A stretch of DNA of 20,258 bases from CAYVKY01 sp964452115 (GTDB taxonomy: Bacteria > Bacteroidota > Ignavibacteria > Tepidaquicellales > Tepidaquicellaceae): positions 1 through 20,258 of the forward strand of contig CAYVKY010000029.1 of NCBI GenBank assembly GCA_964452115.1. Reading direction: 5' to 3'. Shown here one piece after another: positions 14,363 to 20,258 of this stretch. Each line of letters starts with the position of its first letter. Within the stretch, counting starts at the first letter, position 1. A model generated the notes under the pieces. The model saw only the letters and a list, made by a program, of their open reading frames with translations. It was not told the DNA's origin and did not search any database. The position numbers were made by a program, and so were the translations under genes.

Positions 14363-15348
14363 TGAAAATCAAATATTGTCCATCCTGCCTGAAACCCGGT
14401 TATGAAACATTCTGCAAACCCTGCAGGGAAAAGCTTTTTGGCGGGATTAAAGTCAGCCATATTTTAAATTTTTCAAAACCGGAATACGAACAAAAAATTA
14501 TACTCAGCACCGGCAAGATTTCGATATCAGGAGTTCAGCCAAAACATTCATTAAAATTAAATGGAAATACGCTCGAATTAACCGAAAAGGGCGGAGAATA
14601 TATATTAAAACCGCATCCAAATGCATTAATGGCAAACGTTAAACAGGTTCCCGCTAATGAACACCTGACCATGCAAATCGCTTCGCAGGTTTTCGGTATT
14701 GATGCCGCTTATAATTCAATTTTATTTTTTAAAGACAGTTTAGAGCCCTGTTATATTACGAAAAGGTTTGACAGAAAATCTGACGGTACAAAAATTAACC
14801 TTGAAGATTTTTCTCAGATAACAGGAAAAACTGAGGAAATTAACGGTACGAATTACAAATATGATTCGAGTTACGAAGAAATATCCGATGTTATTAAAAA
14901 GTATTGCAGCGCTTATAAAATTGAATTTGAAAAATTTTTTAAGTTAATTTTATTTAATTATCTCATTAATAACGGCGATGCGCACTTAAAAAACTTTTCA
15001 TTGATACGAAATGATTATTTCAGTGATTATATATTAAGCCCCGCTTATGATTTATTGAATACCCGCCTGCATTTTCCGGAGGAAAGCGAAATGGCGCTCG
15101 AACTTTTTAAAGACGGATATGAAACCCAAAGCTATAAAGTGAATAATCATTATCTTTACGCAGACTTTTTCGAATTCGGAATAAAATCAGGAATGAATAA
15201 AAAACGCATAAATAAATTTATTTCGGATATAATTTCTAAATTCAAAGAAATAGAAACTCTTATAAATCATTCGTTCTTAAATAGAGAATCAAAATTACTA
15301 TACATTGAACACGTCGGTTTAAGCATGAAAAAACTATCTTCTCAATAA
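14362..15348 (+). CDS. hipT: HipT-like Ser/Thr kinase toxin (HipA-type)
   Basis: The 328-residue protein is a HipA-type kinase lacking N-subdomain 1, which is why hipS is separate. The loop SISGVQPKH (54-62) has the S-x-S pair that HipT kinases autophosphorylate. K83 (YILKPH) should bind ATP, D206 and N211 in NNGDAHLKN are the catalytic pair, and D230 in LSPAYDLL binds Mg2+. HipA and E. coli HipT phosphorylate aminoacyl-tRNA synthetases and halt translation; the target here is unknown. The N-terminus is unusual: C6-P-S-C9 and C18-K-P-C21 form a Cys4 zinc-ribbon-like knuckle before the kinase core. All catalytic residues are intact, so the toxin should be active. The gene starts at ATG 14362-14364 overlapping the hipS stop. 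No terminator is seen before pyrD. Confidence 0.9.
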   Translation: MKIKYCPSCLKPGYETFCKPCREKLFGGIKVSHILNFSKPEYEQKIILSTGKISISGVQPKHSLKLNGNTLELTEKGGEYILKPHPNALMANVKQVPANEHLTMQIASQVFGIDAAYNSILFFKDSLEPCYITKRFDRKSDGTKINLEDFSQITGKTEEINGTNYKYDSSYEEISDVIKKYCSAYKIEFEKFFKLILFNYLINNGDAHLKNFSLIRNDYFSDYILSPAYDLLNTRLHFPEESEMALELFKDGYETQSYKVNNHYLYADFFEFGIKSGMNKKRINKFISDIISKFKEIETLINHSFLNRESKLLYIEHVGLSMKKLSSQ

Positions 15349-15395
15349 TTTTCCTTTAGTGCTTTTTCTGAAATTTATTTGGTGTATTTTTGCGT

Positions 15396-16406
15396 ATGTA
15401 TAAATTAGCGCGAAAAATATTTTTTCTTTTTAATCCGGAGACGATACACAATTTTGTGGTATGGTTTTTCGGGAAGTTTACTTTTTTGTATCCGCTTTTC
15501 AGGGGGATTTATTTTCCAAAATCGGATATGAAAAGCGTAACGGTGAGGAATCTGAAATTCAGGAACCCGCTGGGACTTGCGGCAGGACTGGATAAGGACG
15601 GCGAGGCACTGAGATTCTGGGAGGCGCTCGGGTTTTCTTATGTAGAGGCAGGCACGGTTACACCTGCGCCGCAATTCGGGAATCCGAAGCCGAGACTTTT
15701 CCGGATTTTAAAAGACGAGGGACTGCTGAACAGAATGGGATTCAACAATAACGGCGCAAAAGCACTTCGTGAAGAAATTTTGAAAGCGAAAACAAAAATT
15801 AAAGCCGAAGGATTTTATATCGGCGCAAATATCGGCAAGAATAAACTGACTCCGATTCAGAGTGCAAAATACGATTACACAAAGTGCATGGAAATTCTGC
15901 ACGAAGCGGCTGACTTTTTTACGATAAATATTTCGTCGCCGAATACAGAGGGTTTGAGAAAACTTCAGAGCGGGGAATATTTTGACGACCTGATAAAAAC
16001 AATCTCAGAGAAAAATTCATCGCTTTCAAACAAAGTAATTTTTGTAAAGATTGCACCCGACCTTAGCGAAGAAGAAATTACGCAGATTTATAATACCGCC
16101 GTGAAATACGATATTGACGGGATTGTTGCCACTAACACCACAATTTCCCGCGAAGGATTTCCGCTGCTGATTGATGAAGCAGGCGGGATAAGCGGAAAGC
16201 CGCTGAAAGAAAAATCCGATAAAGTTCTGAAAACATTGAATGAACTGAATGCTGCATCTCCGAAAAAACTTTTTCTCATCGGATGCGGCGGAATTTTTTC
16301 GGCTGATGATTTGGCGGATAAAATTAAACTCGGCGCTGCTCTCACGCAGGTTTACACTTCGTTTATTTACGAAGGTCCCGCCGTGGTAAAAAAACTTTTG
16401 AAATAA
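15396..16406 (+). CDS. pyrD: Dihydroorotate dehydrogenase (quinone), class 2
   Basis: The 336-residue enzyme oxidises dihydroorotate to orotate, the fourth step of UMP synthesis, passing electrons through FMN to membrane quinones. The class 2 features are an N-terminal amphipathic/hydrophobic extension (ARKIFFLFNPETIHNFVVWFFGKFTFLYPLF) for the membrane and quinone tunnel, FMN contacts in NPLGLAAGLDKDGE, EAGTVTPAPQFGNPKPRLFR and RMGFNNNGA, and a serine base in INISSPNTEGLRKLQ in place of the class 1 cysteine. The KIAPDL, NTTISR and GCGGI segments complete the barrel. Start: an in-frame TTG lies two codons upstream (15390), but ATG 15396-15398 is preferred. It is 47 bp downstream of hipT on the same strand. 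Its stop is one base away from the stop of the convergent DUF4239 gene. Confidence 0.96.
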   Translation: MYKLARKIFFLFNPETIHNFVVWFFGKFTFLYPLFRGIYFPKSDMKSVTVRNLKFRNPLGLAAGLDKDGEALRFWEALGFSYVEAGTVTPAPQFGNPKPRLFRILKDEGLLNRMGFNNNGAKALREEILKAKTKIKAEGFYIGANIGKNKLTPIQSAKYDYTKCMEILHEAADFFTINISSPNTEGLRKLQSGEYFDDLIKTISEKNSSLSNKVIFVKIAPDLSEEEITQIYNTAVKYDIDGIVATNTTISREGFPLLIDEAGGISGKPLKEKSDKVLKTLNELNAASPKKLFLIGCGGIFSADDLADKIKLGAALTQVYTSFIYEGPAVVKKLLK

Positions 16407-16407
16407 A

Positions 16408-17205
16408 TTACTTCACAATTATCATCATCACATTCCTGAAGTGCGAAAGTGCGTTTATATAAGGCTCCGCGCTGATTGAATACCTTCCCGTAAACGGATG
16501 GTCGAGAATATAAATCAGATAAAGCAGAATCAGGTTTATAAACACAAATGACATTACGCTGAAATAGTGCGGCGACTTTTTGTTCATCGCAAACATACAC
16601 GACAGCAAAATGGACATGATACTGCCTACGATAAGTATTATCCATATAAGCACGGGTATCGTATCTTCCATATAGAAATATCTCGTACGTCTGGATTCGC
16701 TGAGATTTTTGACTTCCTCTGCGCTTAAATGATAAACTGTTTTGTTTGGAAATTTATCATAATCCATTTTCAGAAAAATATTCCACAGTTTATCGTATGA
16801 AACGCGCGCCTTATCGCTTTGCTTCATATTCTGCATTGAATTCCAGTCATCGTTTTGAATGATGTCGGTGTAATTAATTATTTCATTTTTGATTTCACCG
16901 CGCAGCGAATCGCCGAATCCGTCCGCAAGATGAAATAGATTCGACAGATGATTCACTTCATCATAAACAACACTCTGAGTGCTATCATAGTTGCTCCAGT
17001 TAATGTACACCACAAATGCCACAAGCACGGCAAACATTAAACCGAATGCATTAAAAATGTAACTTGTAATCTGATGTGTCTCCTTCAGCACATCCCTTTT
17101 GTAAACACGGTTGACGATTTTCAGTCCCGCGATGGTGATTAAAACGGTCAGTAAAATCAGCAGCGGAATGGAGATATAGTATGGCAGATATAAAATTATG
17201 CGCAT
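16408..17205 (-). CDS. Bestrophin-like (DUF4239) membrane protein
   Basis: The 265-residue integral membrane protein has four predicted helices: about 6-30, 47-70, 183-208 and 215-240. A soluble, charged central part (about 75-180) lies between the second and third. The layout and motifs (FNAFGLMFAVLVAFVVYINW, YDEVNHLSNLFHLADGF, VLIWIILIVGSIMSILLSCMFA, RYSISAEPY) fit the DUF4239 family, which is remotely related to bestrophin anion channels. A transport role is inferred, and no substrate can be named. It starts 4 bp after the thyX stop, so the two are probably cotranscribed and perhaps translationally coupled. It ends 1 bp from the convergent pyrD stop with no room for a terminator. Confidence 0.82.
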   Translation of the reverse strand: MRIILYLPYYISIPLLILLTVLITIAGLKIVNRVYKRDVLKETHQITSYIFNAFGLMFAVLVAFVVYINWSNYDSTQSVVYDEVNHLSNLFHLADGFGDSLRGEIKNEIINYTDIIQNDDWNSMQNMKQSDKARVSYDKLWNIFLKMDYDKFPNKTVYHLSAEEVKNLSESRRTRYFYMEDTIPVLIWIILIVGSIMSILLSCMFAMNKKSPHYFSVMSFVFINLILLYLIYILDHPFTGRYSISAEPYINALSHFRNVMMIIVK

Positions 17206-17209
17206 AATT

Positions 17210-17908
17210 TTATTTTTTGTTTACTTCGAACCAGATTTTAGTTGTTTCCGGATATAGTTCGAGCATAAAATTTTTCATTGCAACGGCGTACTGGCGGATT
17301 TCCCACTGCGCGTGATCTGCATCGCGCAGGTCAATAAAATTCATTATTGCCTGAAAAGATGCCGTCCAGTAAACTTCGGTATATAAATTCAGAGGCAGAA
17401 TAATTCTCGCCTGCTCTTTAGCCACGCCCATTTCGAGCAGCCGCTCATAAGATTCAAGAATAGCGGTCATTGCAGTTTTAAAATCCTGATGTGCCTCGCT
17501 TTGATTTTCAATGAATCCATCGGATGCCTGCTTGTTATCGGTAGACTGCTTGCGCCATTTTTCGGGAACATAAAAATCCGTAATCGGCACATATCTTCCG
17601 CTGATTTCATTCCATGCGTGGTCTTTGGTGGCATAGTCTGACGAAGTTTCAATGCCGACCACGTGCTTGTACCATTGGCGCATCACGAATTCCGGCGCCT
17701 TAACGTGGAACTGCACTATTATATGCCTGAATGGCGAATAATGTTTGTTCTCGGCGAGATATTTTACAAGCACTCTGTCCCTGTTATCAAATTCGGTTTT
17801 TCTTTTTCCGAATGAAACGCGCGCGGAATTTACCACCGTAAGGTCGCTCCCAAGGTGGTCAACTACTTCTATAAAACCTTTGTCAAGAATATTTGTCTTT
17901 AACTCCAT
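17210..17908 (-). CDS. thyX: FAD-dependent thymidylate synthase ThyX
   Basis: The 232-residue enzyme makes dTMP from dUMP using methylenetetrahydrofolate and FAD, replacing the folate-oxidising ThyA. It has the early VNSARVSFG (26-34), the SPFRH motif (58-62) for substrate and flavin, and the ThyX signature in its split form. In that form R77-Q-W-x-K-H and W99-N-E-I-S-G-R-Y106 are separated by a 16-residue insertion, where many members have a contiguous RHR-x-x-S-x-N-E-x-S-x-R-Y. Split forms are known in other bacteria. The C-terminal Q-A-R-I-I-L-P-L and NFIDLRDADHAQWEIR segments carry the flavin-binding residues. No thyA is in the window. It starts at ATG 17906-17908. Downstream of it, with 4 bp between, is the DUF4239 gene. 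Confidence 0.95.
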   Translation of the reverse strand: MELKTNILDKGFIEVVDHLGSDLTVVNSARVSFGKRKTEFDNRDRVLVKYLAENKHYSPFRHIIVQFHVKAPEFVMRQWYKHVVGIETSSDYATKDHAWNEISGRYVPITDFYVPEKWRKQSTDNKQASDGFIENQSEAHQDFKTAMTAILESYERLLEMGVAKEQARIILPLNLYTEVYWTASFQAIMNFIDLRDADHAQWEIRQYAVAMKNFMLELYPETTKIWFEVNKK

Positions 17909-17948
17909 TATATTATTAGAATTTTATTTTAAATCATTTTTTACCGGA

Positions 17949-17964
17949 AACCGTAAAAACGGTT
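17949..17964. repeat. Short palindrome AACCGT / ACGGTT outside the 264-bp element
   Basis: AACCGT (17949-17954) and ACGGTT (17959-17964) form a 6-base hairpin 16 bp left of the 264-bp inverted-repeat element. It resembles the longer palindrome 15 bp right of the element at 18260-18279 (core AACCGTTTTAACGGTT). The pair may be the remains of one palindromic target or of an outer repeat that the element entered. Confidence 0.55.
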
Positions 17965-17980
17965 ACCGTCTTATTTTTAC

Positions 17981-18244
17981 ACTTACCCACGACTGAAGTC
18001 GTGGGCTAAAGGGAAATCGAGCGAAGGCAAGCCCGCCCATATAAATCTGTTTCACACCGGGCTAACTCTTAAGTTTGCCCCTTCATTGAAGCTTCATCAC
18101 GTCAGGAGCATAAACTTTTTCGCCTACTCCTCATTCTCCCGAGTTCTCAGGGCTCCGGAGTCTGTTCAAAAACGCTAAACCTAATAATGAATCATCCGGA
18201 TTATTTTTTTAAACTACAGCCCACGACTTCAGTCGTGGGTAAGT
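17981..18244. mobile_element. 264-bp miniature inverted-repeat element, IS200/IS605-like ends
   Basis: Perfect 27-bp inverted terminal repeats lie at 17981-18007 and 18218-18244. Each is itself a near-perfect hairpin: 9-base arms CCCACGACT and AGTCGTGGG around a 2-base loop (GA on the left, TC on the right). CCCACGACTTCAGTCGTGGG-type hairpins are typical ends of IS200/IS605 elements and REP-like derivatives. The 210-bp interior is more G+C-rich than its flanks and has no intact gene. It folds locally: AGCCCG (18030-18035) pairs with CGGGCT (18058-18063). On the minus strand a short broken reading frame (LAFLNRLRSPENSGE, then after a stop GVGEKVYAPDVMKLQ) might be a decayed TnpB end, but this is a guess. 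No target duplication is visible. Mobility would require a transposase in trans. Confidence 0.7.
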
Positions 18245-18259
18245 AATTGTTATTTAATT

Positions 18260-18279
18260 GAAACCGTTTTAACGGTTTC
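18260..18279. repeat. Palindrome GAAACCGTT / AACGGTTTC
   Basis: Two perfect 9-base arms (18260-18268 and 18271-18279) around TT form a 20-bp palindrome 15 bp right of the 264-bp element. It precedes the long A+T-rich leader of rpmG. It is not followed by a T-run on plus; on minus the next bases lead into the mobile element. It is probably a dispersed repeat, or the target site context of the element. Confidence 0.7.
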
Positions 18280-18406
18280 AACTCATCAAAAATATAATTT
18301 AATATTTTTTTTATTTTTATTAAATGTTGAAACGGAAATGCATTAATTTTTTTGAAAAAATTTGATATATTACTGACTATTTTAAAATTAAAAGTTACAA
18401 AATAAA
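18280..18406 (+). promoter_or_regulatory. A+T-rich leader of the rpmG cluster, promoter not resolved
   Basis: This stretch is almost wholly A and T and must hold the promoter for rpmG-nudix-folE2. It contains an A+T palindrome, AATTTTTT (18345-18352) and AAAAAATT (18355-18362), and several TTTG words (18351-18354 and 18361-18364). No pair gives the expected Bacteroidota spacing with a good TAnnTTTG. No clear Zur-type operator was recognised. The rpmG start has no Shine-Dalgarno sequence. Confidence 0.35.
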
Positions 18407-18586
18407 ATGGCTAAGAAGAAAGAAGGCGCCCGTATAAATATCAAGCTCGTAAGCACAGAAGGTCCCGGCAAAGGTAAATCCGTTTATGTGACACAGAAAA
18501 ACCGCAACAACTCAAAAGAGCGTCTTGAAATCAAGAAATACGACCGTTTTGCAAAAAAGCACGTCCTCCACAGAGAAGCTAAATAA
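18407..18586 (+). CDS. rpmG: 50S ribosomal protein bL33, cysteine-free (C-minus) form
   Basis: A 59-residue gene starts at ATG 18407-18409 and ends at TAA 18584-18586. The protein begins MAKKKEGARINIKLVSTEG and contains the typical YVTQKNRNNSKERLEIKKYDRFAKKHVLHREAK, the bL33 core near the ribosomal E site. All four zinc-binding cysteines found in C-plus bL33 are absent (ECTEC is STEGP here, and YCPRC is YDRFA), so it is the zinc-independent form. It stands apart from secE/nusG and rpmB, its common partners. The next gene starts 18 bp downstream, so an operon with the Nudix and folE2 genes is likely. Identification is firm from the Lys/Arg pattern and the ERLE-KKY and VLHRE motifs. Confidence 0.95.
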   Translation: MAKKKEGARINIKLVSTEGPGKGKSVYVTQKNRNNSKERLEIKKYDRFAKKHVLHREAK

Positions 18587-18604
18587 GCAATTCACTTTTA
18601 AAAT

Positions 18605-19081
18605 TTGAAATTAGCAACACTTCTCTATATCAGAAATTCCAAGGGAGAATATCTTTTAATCGAAAGATTAAAGCAGCCGAATAAAGGCAGATTATCTCCC
18701 CCCGGGGGAAAGCTCAACTTGCCGGAAGCCGAGTCTCCGCTCGCATGCGCAGTACGCGAAGCAGAAGAAGAGTGCGGAATAATATCAACATTTGACGACT
18801 GGACTTTTCTCGGCACAATTTCCGAAAAAGACTATCCGGATATCGGAAACATTATGATTTTTGCTTTTTTATATAACAAAATTTTCGACACGCTGCCGCC
18901 GGATTTTGATGAAGGTTCTTTCAGATTTGTTCATCCCGGTGAATTTCAAAACGCAAACATTCCCGAATCCGATAAACTTTTTATTTGGAAATTTGTTTTA
19001 TCTCATAATCAGTCTCCATTCAGTGTACATATAGACTGCACTGATAAAGGCAATTACAAATGCATTGTTGAGCAAAAATAA
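18605..19081 (+). CDS. Nudix hydrolase next to folE2
   Basis: The 158-residue protein has a Nudix box, PPGGKLNLPEAESPLACAVREAEEECGI (32-59). The catalytic R51-E-A-E-E-E-C-G-I59 is intact, but two extra residues separate the first G from the first E (G-x7-E instead of G-x5-E). The PPGGK entry resembles 8-oxo-dGTPase and pyrophosphohydrolase members. Because FolE2 makes dihydroneopterin triphosphate, a Nudix enzyme beside it could be the dihydroneopterin-triphosphate pyrophosphohydrolase (FolQ/NudB role). That is inference from context. An oxidised-nucleotide sanitising role is the alternative. The start is TTG at 18605-18607: an in-frame stop lies two codons upstream, and no ATG occurs before the box. 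It lies 18 bp after rpmG and directly before folE2. Confidence 0.88.
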   Translation: MKLATLLYIRNSKGEYLLIERLKQPNKGRLSPPGGKLNLPEAESPLACAVREAEEECGIISTFDDWTFLGTISEKDYPDIGNIMIFAFLYNKIFDTLPPDFDEGSFRFVHPGEFQNANIPESDKLFIWKFVLSHNQSPFSVHIDCTDKGNYKCIVEQK

Positions 19082-19114
19082 TTTATGCTTCATAAGCAGG
19101 AAAGGAAATCTGAT

Positions 19115-19975
19115 ATGTACGAAACAACAAAAGATAAAATACAAACAACGTCCGCATTACCCGATACGCAAAACCAGATAGACAAAAGAAATATTCCGAT
19201 TAACAAAGTCGGTGTAAAAAATCTCAAATATCCTATCATAGTTAAAGACAGGCAGAAAGAAACGCAGCACACTATCGCAACAATTTCAATGACGGTTGAC
19301 CTGCCGAAACATTTTAAAGGCACGCATATGAGCAGGTTTGTGGAAATTCTGCAAAGCAAGGAAAACGTGATTCACATAGATTCCATATTCCACTTACTTG
19401 ACGAAATGACCGGCAAACTCAATGCCAATGCTGCGCACATCGAAATGGAATTTCCGTATTTCCGTGTAAAGAAGGCTCCCGTTACAAGAAAGCAGTCGCT
19501 GATGGATTATACCGTAAAGTTTCACGCAGTAAAAAACATTACGGGCACGGACTTTATTATGACCGTAAAAATTCCCGTTACCACACTTTGTCCATGTTCA
19601 AAAAATATTTCCGAATACGGTGCGCATAATCAAAGGGGTGAAGTAACCGTGTCGGTAAGATTTTCAGGATTGCTTTGGATTGAGGATGTGATAGATATTG
19701 CTGAAAAGAGCGCCAGTTCAGAACTCTATTCTCTTCTTAAACGGGAAGACGAAAAATTTGTCACCGAGCGTGCTTTTGATAATCCTGTGTTTGTCGAAGA
19801 CCTTGTCAGAAATGTTGCCCTGAAGCTCCGTCAGAACAAACAGGTTTTATGGTACAGCGTGGAAGCCGAAAACTTTGAAAGCATCCACAATCATAATGCA
19901 TACGCAGTGATTGAATCCGATGCAGAATTCAACAACGGCAATGAAAAATCATTCATAATAAAAAGATATAATTAG
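19115..19975 (+). CDS. folE2: GTP cyclohydrolase IB (FolE2)
   Basis: FolE2 converts GTP to 7,8-dihydroneopterin triphosphate, the first step to folate and other pterins, and replaces the zinc-dependent FolE. The signature VKIPVTTLCPCSKNISEYGAHNQRG is present. Numbering from the upstream ATG, the metal ligands are C169, H181 (12 residues later, as in the characterised enzyme) and probably E238 in VFVEDL. Other family segments are ISMTVDLPKHFKGTHMSRFVE and AHIEMEFPYF. Two starts are possible: ATG 19085 (296 residues) has no ribosome-binding site, while ATG 19115 (286 residues) follows AAGGAAA by about 7 bases, the only good Shine-Dalgarno spotted in the window, and is chosen. It is downstream of a Nudix gene and bL33. 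Family members range from about 257 to 300 residues. Confidence 0.95.
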   Translation: MYETTKDKIQTTSALPDTQNQIDKRNIPINKVGVKNLKYPIIVKDRQKETQHTIATISMTVDLPKHFKGTHMSRFVEILQSKENVIHIDSIFHLLDEMTGKLNANAAHIEMEFPYFRVKKAPVTRKQSLMDYTVKFHAVKNITGTDFIMTVKIPVTTLCPCSKNISEYGAHNQRGEVTVSVRFSGLLWIEDVIDIAEKSASSELYSLLKREDEKFVTERAFDNPVFVEDLVRNVALKLRQNKQVLWYSVEAENFESIHNHNAYAVIESDAEFNNGNEKSFIIKRYN

Positions 19976-20258
19976 AAATTTATCGTTTTAGATAATCTTT
20001 CCAAACCGGAGAGATTGCGAAAAACGCTCCCGGACTTCTCGTGCCGCTGCTCCAGCGGCGGCACGTTCATCATATTAAAAATATTTCATATTTCTAAATT
20101 TTATTTTATCTCCATAATCTTTTATTACATTATTAAATGATTTCAATTTTTTGTGTACTATTTATCGTTTGGATTGATAATCAAAAAATTATCATTTTTT
20201 CTAATATCATTTATATACGAAAAATATCCTGTCGTCAAATATATTAGCCCATTAACGT
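19976..20258. other. Intergenic 3' region with three small hairpins
   Basis: No gene is supported to the window end. A first hairpin pairs AATCTTTCC (19994-20002) with GGAGAGATT (20008-20016), one G-T mismatch, 18 bp past the folE2 stop. A G+C-rich one pairs CGTGCCGC (20040-20047) with GCGGCACG (20058-20065). The third is A+T-only except one pair: TGATAAT (20175-20181) with ATTATCA (20188-20194), followed by TTTTTT. The third has the shape of a weak terminator, but its stem is too unstable to be sure. The last 100 bp are extremely A+T-rich and may hold a promoter for a gene beyond the window. Confidence 0.45.

Noticed and set aside
15385..15392. TATTTTTG as a -7 promoter box for pyrD
   Set aside because: Transcription would begin after the pyrD ATG, and no matching upstream TTTG with correct spacing was found.
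18000..18200. Decayed TnpB C-terminus on the minus strand inside the 264-bp element
   Set aside because: The reading frame has stops and shows no zinc-ribbon or catalytic motif; the resemblance is too weak to call a pseudogene.
18280..18406. Zur operator upstream of rpmG
   Set aside because: Only A+T palindromes without a recognisable Zur consensus were seen; the zinc link rests on gene content alone.
20175..20200. TGATAAT...ATTATCA plus T-run as a firm terminator
   Set aside because: The stem has only one G-C pair and lies 200 bp beyond folE2; it could equally be part of an A+T-rich promoter region.

Overview
The window looks like chromosomal DNA from a member of the Bacteroidota/Chlorobiota (FCB) supergroup, possibly Ignavibacteria. 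This is inferred from four things: almost no Shine-Dalgarno sequences; an outer-membrane-type DUF6588 protein and a ClpS with a Bacteroidota-like C-terminal half; use of ThyX and FolE2; and many small palindromic repeats and heptamer arrays between genes. No species assignment is possible from sequence reading alone. No tRNA, rRNA, CRISPR array or intact transposase was seen.

Layout. From 228 to 13336 every gene is on the minus strand. In transcription order they are: an alanine-aminotransferase-like enzyme and MazG (TAAATG junction, no gap), an Ap4A-type Nudix hydrolase, a PBP4-like D,D-carboxypeptidase, a divergent ClpS, a large secreted TPR protein, UvrB, a short exported protein of six repeats (7(1)-knot/DUF6150 type), a DUF6588 outer-membrane-type protein, a transketolase-like enzyme and TrmO. 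From 13831 to 16406 the plus strand carries a three-gene HipBST-type toxin-antitoxin module followed by pyrD. thyX and a four-helix bestrophin-like (DUF4239) membrane gene form a minus-strand pair at 16408-17908. A 264-bp inverted-repeat element without an intact gene lies at 17981-18244. The window ends with plus-strand rpmG (bL33 without cysteines), a second Nudix gene and folE2.

How the genes relate. Most are housekeeping: central carbon metabolism, amino acid and pyrimidine metabolism, DNA repair, nucleotide-pool cleaning and cell-wall trimming. The clearest accessory system is hipB-hipS-hipT. Its upstream region has two matching palindromes (GTGCA-N6-TGCAC core) bracketing a Bacteroidota-type promoter, as expected for autorepression by HipB. 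The 3' cluster rpmG-nudix-folE2 pairs a cysteine-free ribosomal protein with the alternative GTP cyclohydrolase IB. The Nudix gene between them could supply the next folate or pterin step.

The most unusual items are: the HipBST variant (Cys4 N-terminus on the kinase, no tryptophan in HipS); the 264-bp palindrome-ended element with a second palindrome family just outside it; the ClpS lacking the acidic N-degron residues; the six-repeat knot-type protein; and two kinds of stop-rich heptamer arrays directly downstream of minus-strand genes.
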